Assembly: GCA_910575405.1 (NCBI GenBank)
Contig: CAJTER010000011.1
Coordinates: forward strand, 1 to 64,000
Length of the DNA stretch: 64,000 bases
Direction: 5' to 3'
Origin: Clostridia bacterium
GTDB lineage: Bacteria > Bacillota > Clostridia > Peptostreptococcales > Anaerovoracaceae
Translations under genes and position numbers: made by a program
The notes under the pieces: model-generated
What the model was told of the DNA's origin: nothing
Seen by the model: the letters and a program-made list of their open reading frames with translations, nothing else
The model's database searches: none
In this document: positions 63,111 through 64,000 of the stretch, in pieces
How the letters are laid out: every line of letters starts with the position of its first letter
How positions within the stretch are numbered: the stretch's first letter is position 1

Positions 63111-64000
63111 TTACCACCACATTTCAAATCCGTGGTATTCTTTTTCCCCGATTAAATGTTTGATCAGCTTATATGCTTCCAATCGAATTAAGTATTGATA
63201 GGAGACTGATTTTCCCAGGTCTCTATGTTTAATGGTTTTTTTCATTCTTTCATCCAGCTCTCCTAAAATCAGTTGGGACGCTTCTTTTTTCAGCTTGAGT
63301 CCTTCCATGTCGTTCATAAAGCTGCCATCCGTAATTTGTTTTCGGTTGAGCAGAGAAAAAATCAGGCGATCGCCGATCAGCGGTTTGAAAATCTCGGCAA
63401 TATCCAGACATAAGGAAAAACGCCTAGTTCCGGGTTCGTGCAAATAACTGATGGTCGGGTTCAGCTGCGTGCGGTAAAGCTCGGTGAGAACCTTGGTGTA
63501 AATCAGGGAATTCACAAAGGAGATCAGGCTGTTGATCCTGTTATCCGGCGGATGCATCACGCGTTTTTCAAATTGGATATCCGGATCAATGATTGTATCC
63601 CACTCATGATAATAAATTTTTCGTATGTTTCCCTCGATCCCCATCAGTTCTTTGATGTTCTTTTGGCTGTCAATTTGCTTTCGGTAATGCTCAATCTGCT
63701 TCATGGGAAGCTCTAAATCTTTACCTCTTCCATTATAATAGCGTAAATTGCGATAAATATTGGAAGAAGCTGCCTGTATAAACTTTTTGGCAAGTTCCAG
63801 GCGTTTTTCTGGATCCGAATAACATTCTACCTGTTTGACCAGCAGTCTCCCGGCTAATAACTGTTCTCTGGGATAAAAGCTTCCTGCGTAAAACTGGTAA
63901 TAGTTGAAAACATGCAGAATAATGCCTTTCTGCGCCAGAAAGTTCAGCAGTTTAGTATTGAGAGACATTTCTGACATAATATAGATATCTTCGATCTGTT
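63111..64000 (-). CDS. cas1: CRISPR-associated endonuclease Cas1 (5' end outside window)
   Basis: 295 codons are visible. The frame reads QIEDIYI in front of MSEMSLNTKLLNFLAQKGII and runs off the right edge, so the start codon is outside. About 30-40 residues are missing, against a usual 330. The metal-binding residues are present: glutamate in MGIEGNIRKIYY, histidine in SYLHEPGTRRFSL, and aspartate/glutamate in CLDIAEIFKPLIGDRL. It ends KEYHGFEMWW. The sequence type fits subtype I-B Cas1. The interference genes and Cas4 are expected upstream, beyond 64000. Confidence 0.97.
   Translation of the reverse strand, partial: QIEDIYIMSEMSLNTKLLNFLAQKGIILHVFNYYQFYAGSFYPREQLLAGRLLVKQVECYSDPEKRLELAKKFIQAASSNIYRNLRYYNGRGKDLELPMKQIEHYRKQIDSQKNIKELMGIEGNIRKIYYHEWDTIIDPDIQFEKRVMHPPDNRINSLISFVNSLIYTKVLTELYRTQLNPTISYLHEPGTRRFSLCLDIAEIFKPLIGDRLIFSLLNRKQITDGSFMNDMEGLKLKKEASQLILGELDERMKKTIKHRDLGKSVSYQYLIRLEAYKLIKHLIGEKEYHGFEMWW

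Overview
This window looks like chromosomal DNA of an anaerobic, spore-forming member of the Clostridia, at roughly 45-50% GC. The evidence is: the sporulation genes yabP and yabQ; a complete acetyl-pathway diaminopimelate/lysine operon behind a lysine riboswitch; a biotin-dependent sodium-pump-type decarboxylase; a flavodiiron-rubredoxin-oxidoreductase fusion for O2/NO detoxification; a clostridial TlpA / CxxC peptide / 4Fe-4S operon; and strong AGGAGG ribosome binding sites throughout. The gene content would suit an amino-acid fermenter of the Anaerovoracaceae type, but that family placement is inference. No rRNA or tRNA gene was seen.

Layout. 1-2.6 kb: the tip of an unknown membrane protein, then a large secreted Ig-like surface protein. 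2.7-8.6 kb: a partly decayed accessory zone. It holds two broken copies of a DUF3791/DUF3990 cassette, an orphan RelB/DinJ-type antitoxin, a GIY-YIG protein and a flavin-type oxidoreductase, and encloses the housekeeping pair coaX-dusB. 8.8-18 kb: a chemotaxis receptor faces a sigma-54-controlled operon encoding an APC permease, an iron alcohol dehydrogenase, an unknown 193-aa protein, the sigma-54 activator and an amidohydrolase. A -24/-12 promoter with perfect spacing and an upstream dyad are visible. This is the best candidate here for an undescribed catabolic system.

18-31 kb: the redox operon tlpA/CxxC peptide/4Fe-4S protein, the decarboxylase subunits alpha-delta-gamma without a beta subunit, a tiny Fst-like peptide gene with its own promoter and terminator, then glyA, a PucR regulator, ftsH, tilS and uppP. 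31-40 kb: the lysine operon lysA-lysC-dapF-dapA-dapB-dapH on the minus strand, with promoter, L-box leader and terminator, and a divergent M20D deacylase that may supply the missing deacetylase step. The aspartate kinase has an abnormal N-terminal motif.

40-58 kb: ybaK and two acetyltransferases; a GH25-LysM lysozyme; an LTA-synthase-type protein; the tightly overlapping run yabP-yabQ-divIC-rnmV-rsmA; a two-component system with a PepSY protein; the flavodiiron fusion; a MATE exporter; MerR and MarR regulators; and a second chemotaxis receptor. 58.4-60.0 kb: the 3' end of a group IIC intron, truncated by a decayed IS3-type insertion sequence with recognisable terminal inverted repeats. 60.3-64 kb: a CRISPR array of 36 repeats and 35 spacers, its leader, cas2 and most of cas1, all oriented on the minus strand; the effector genes lie beyond the right edge.
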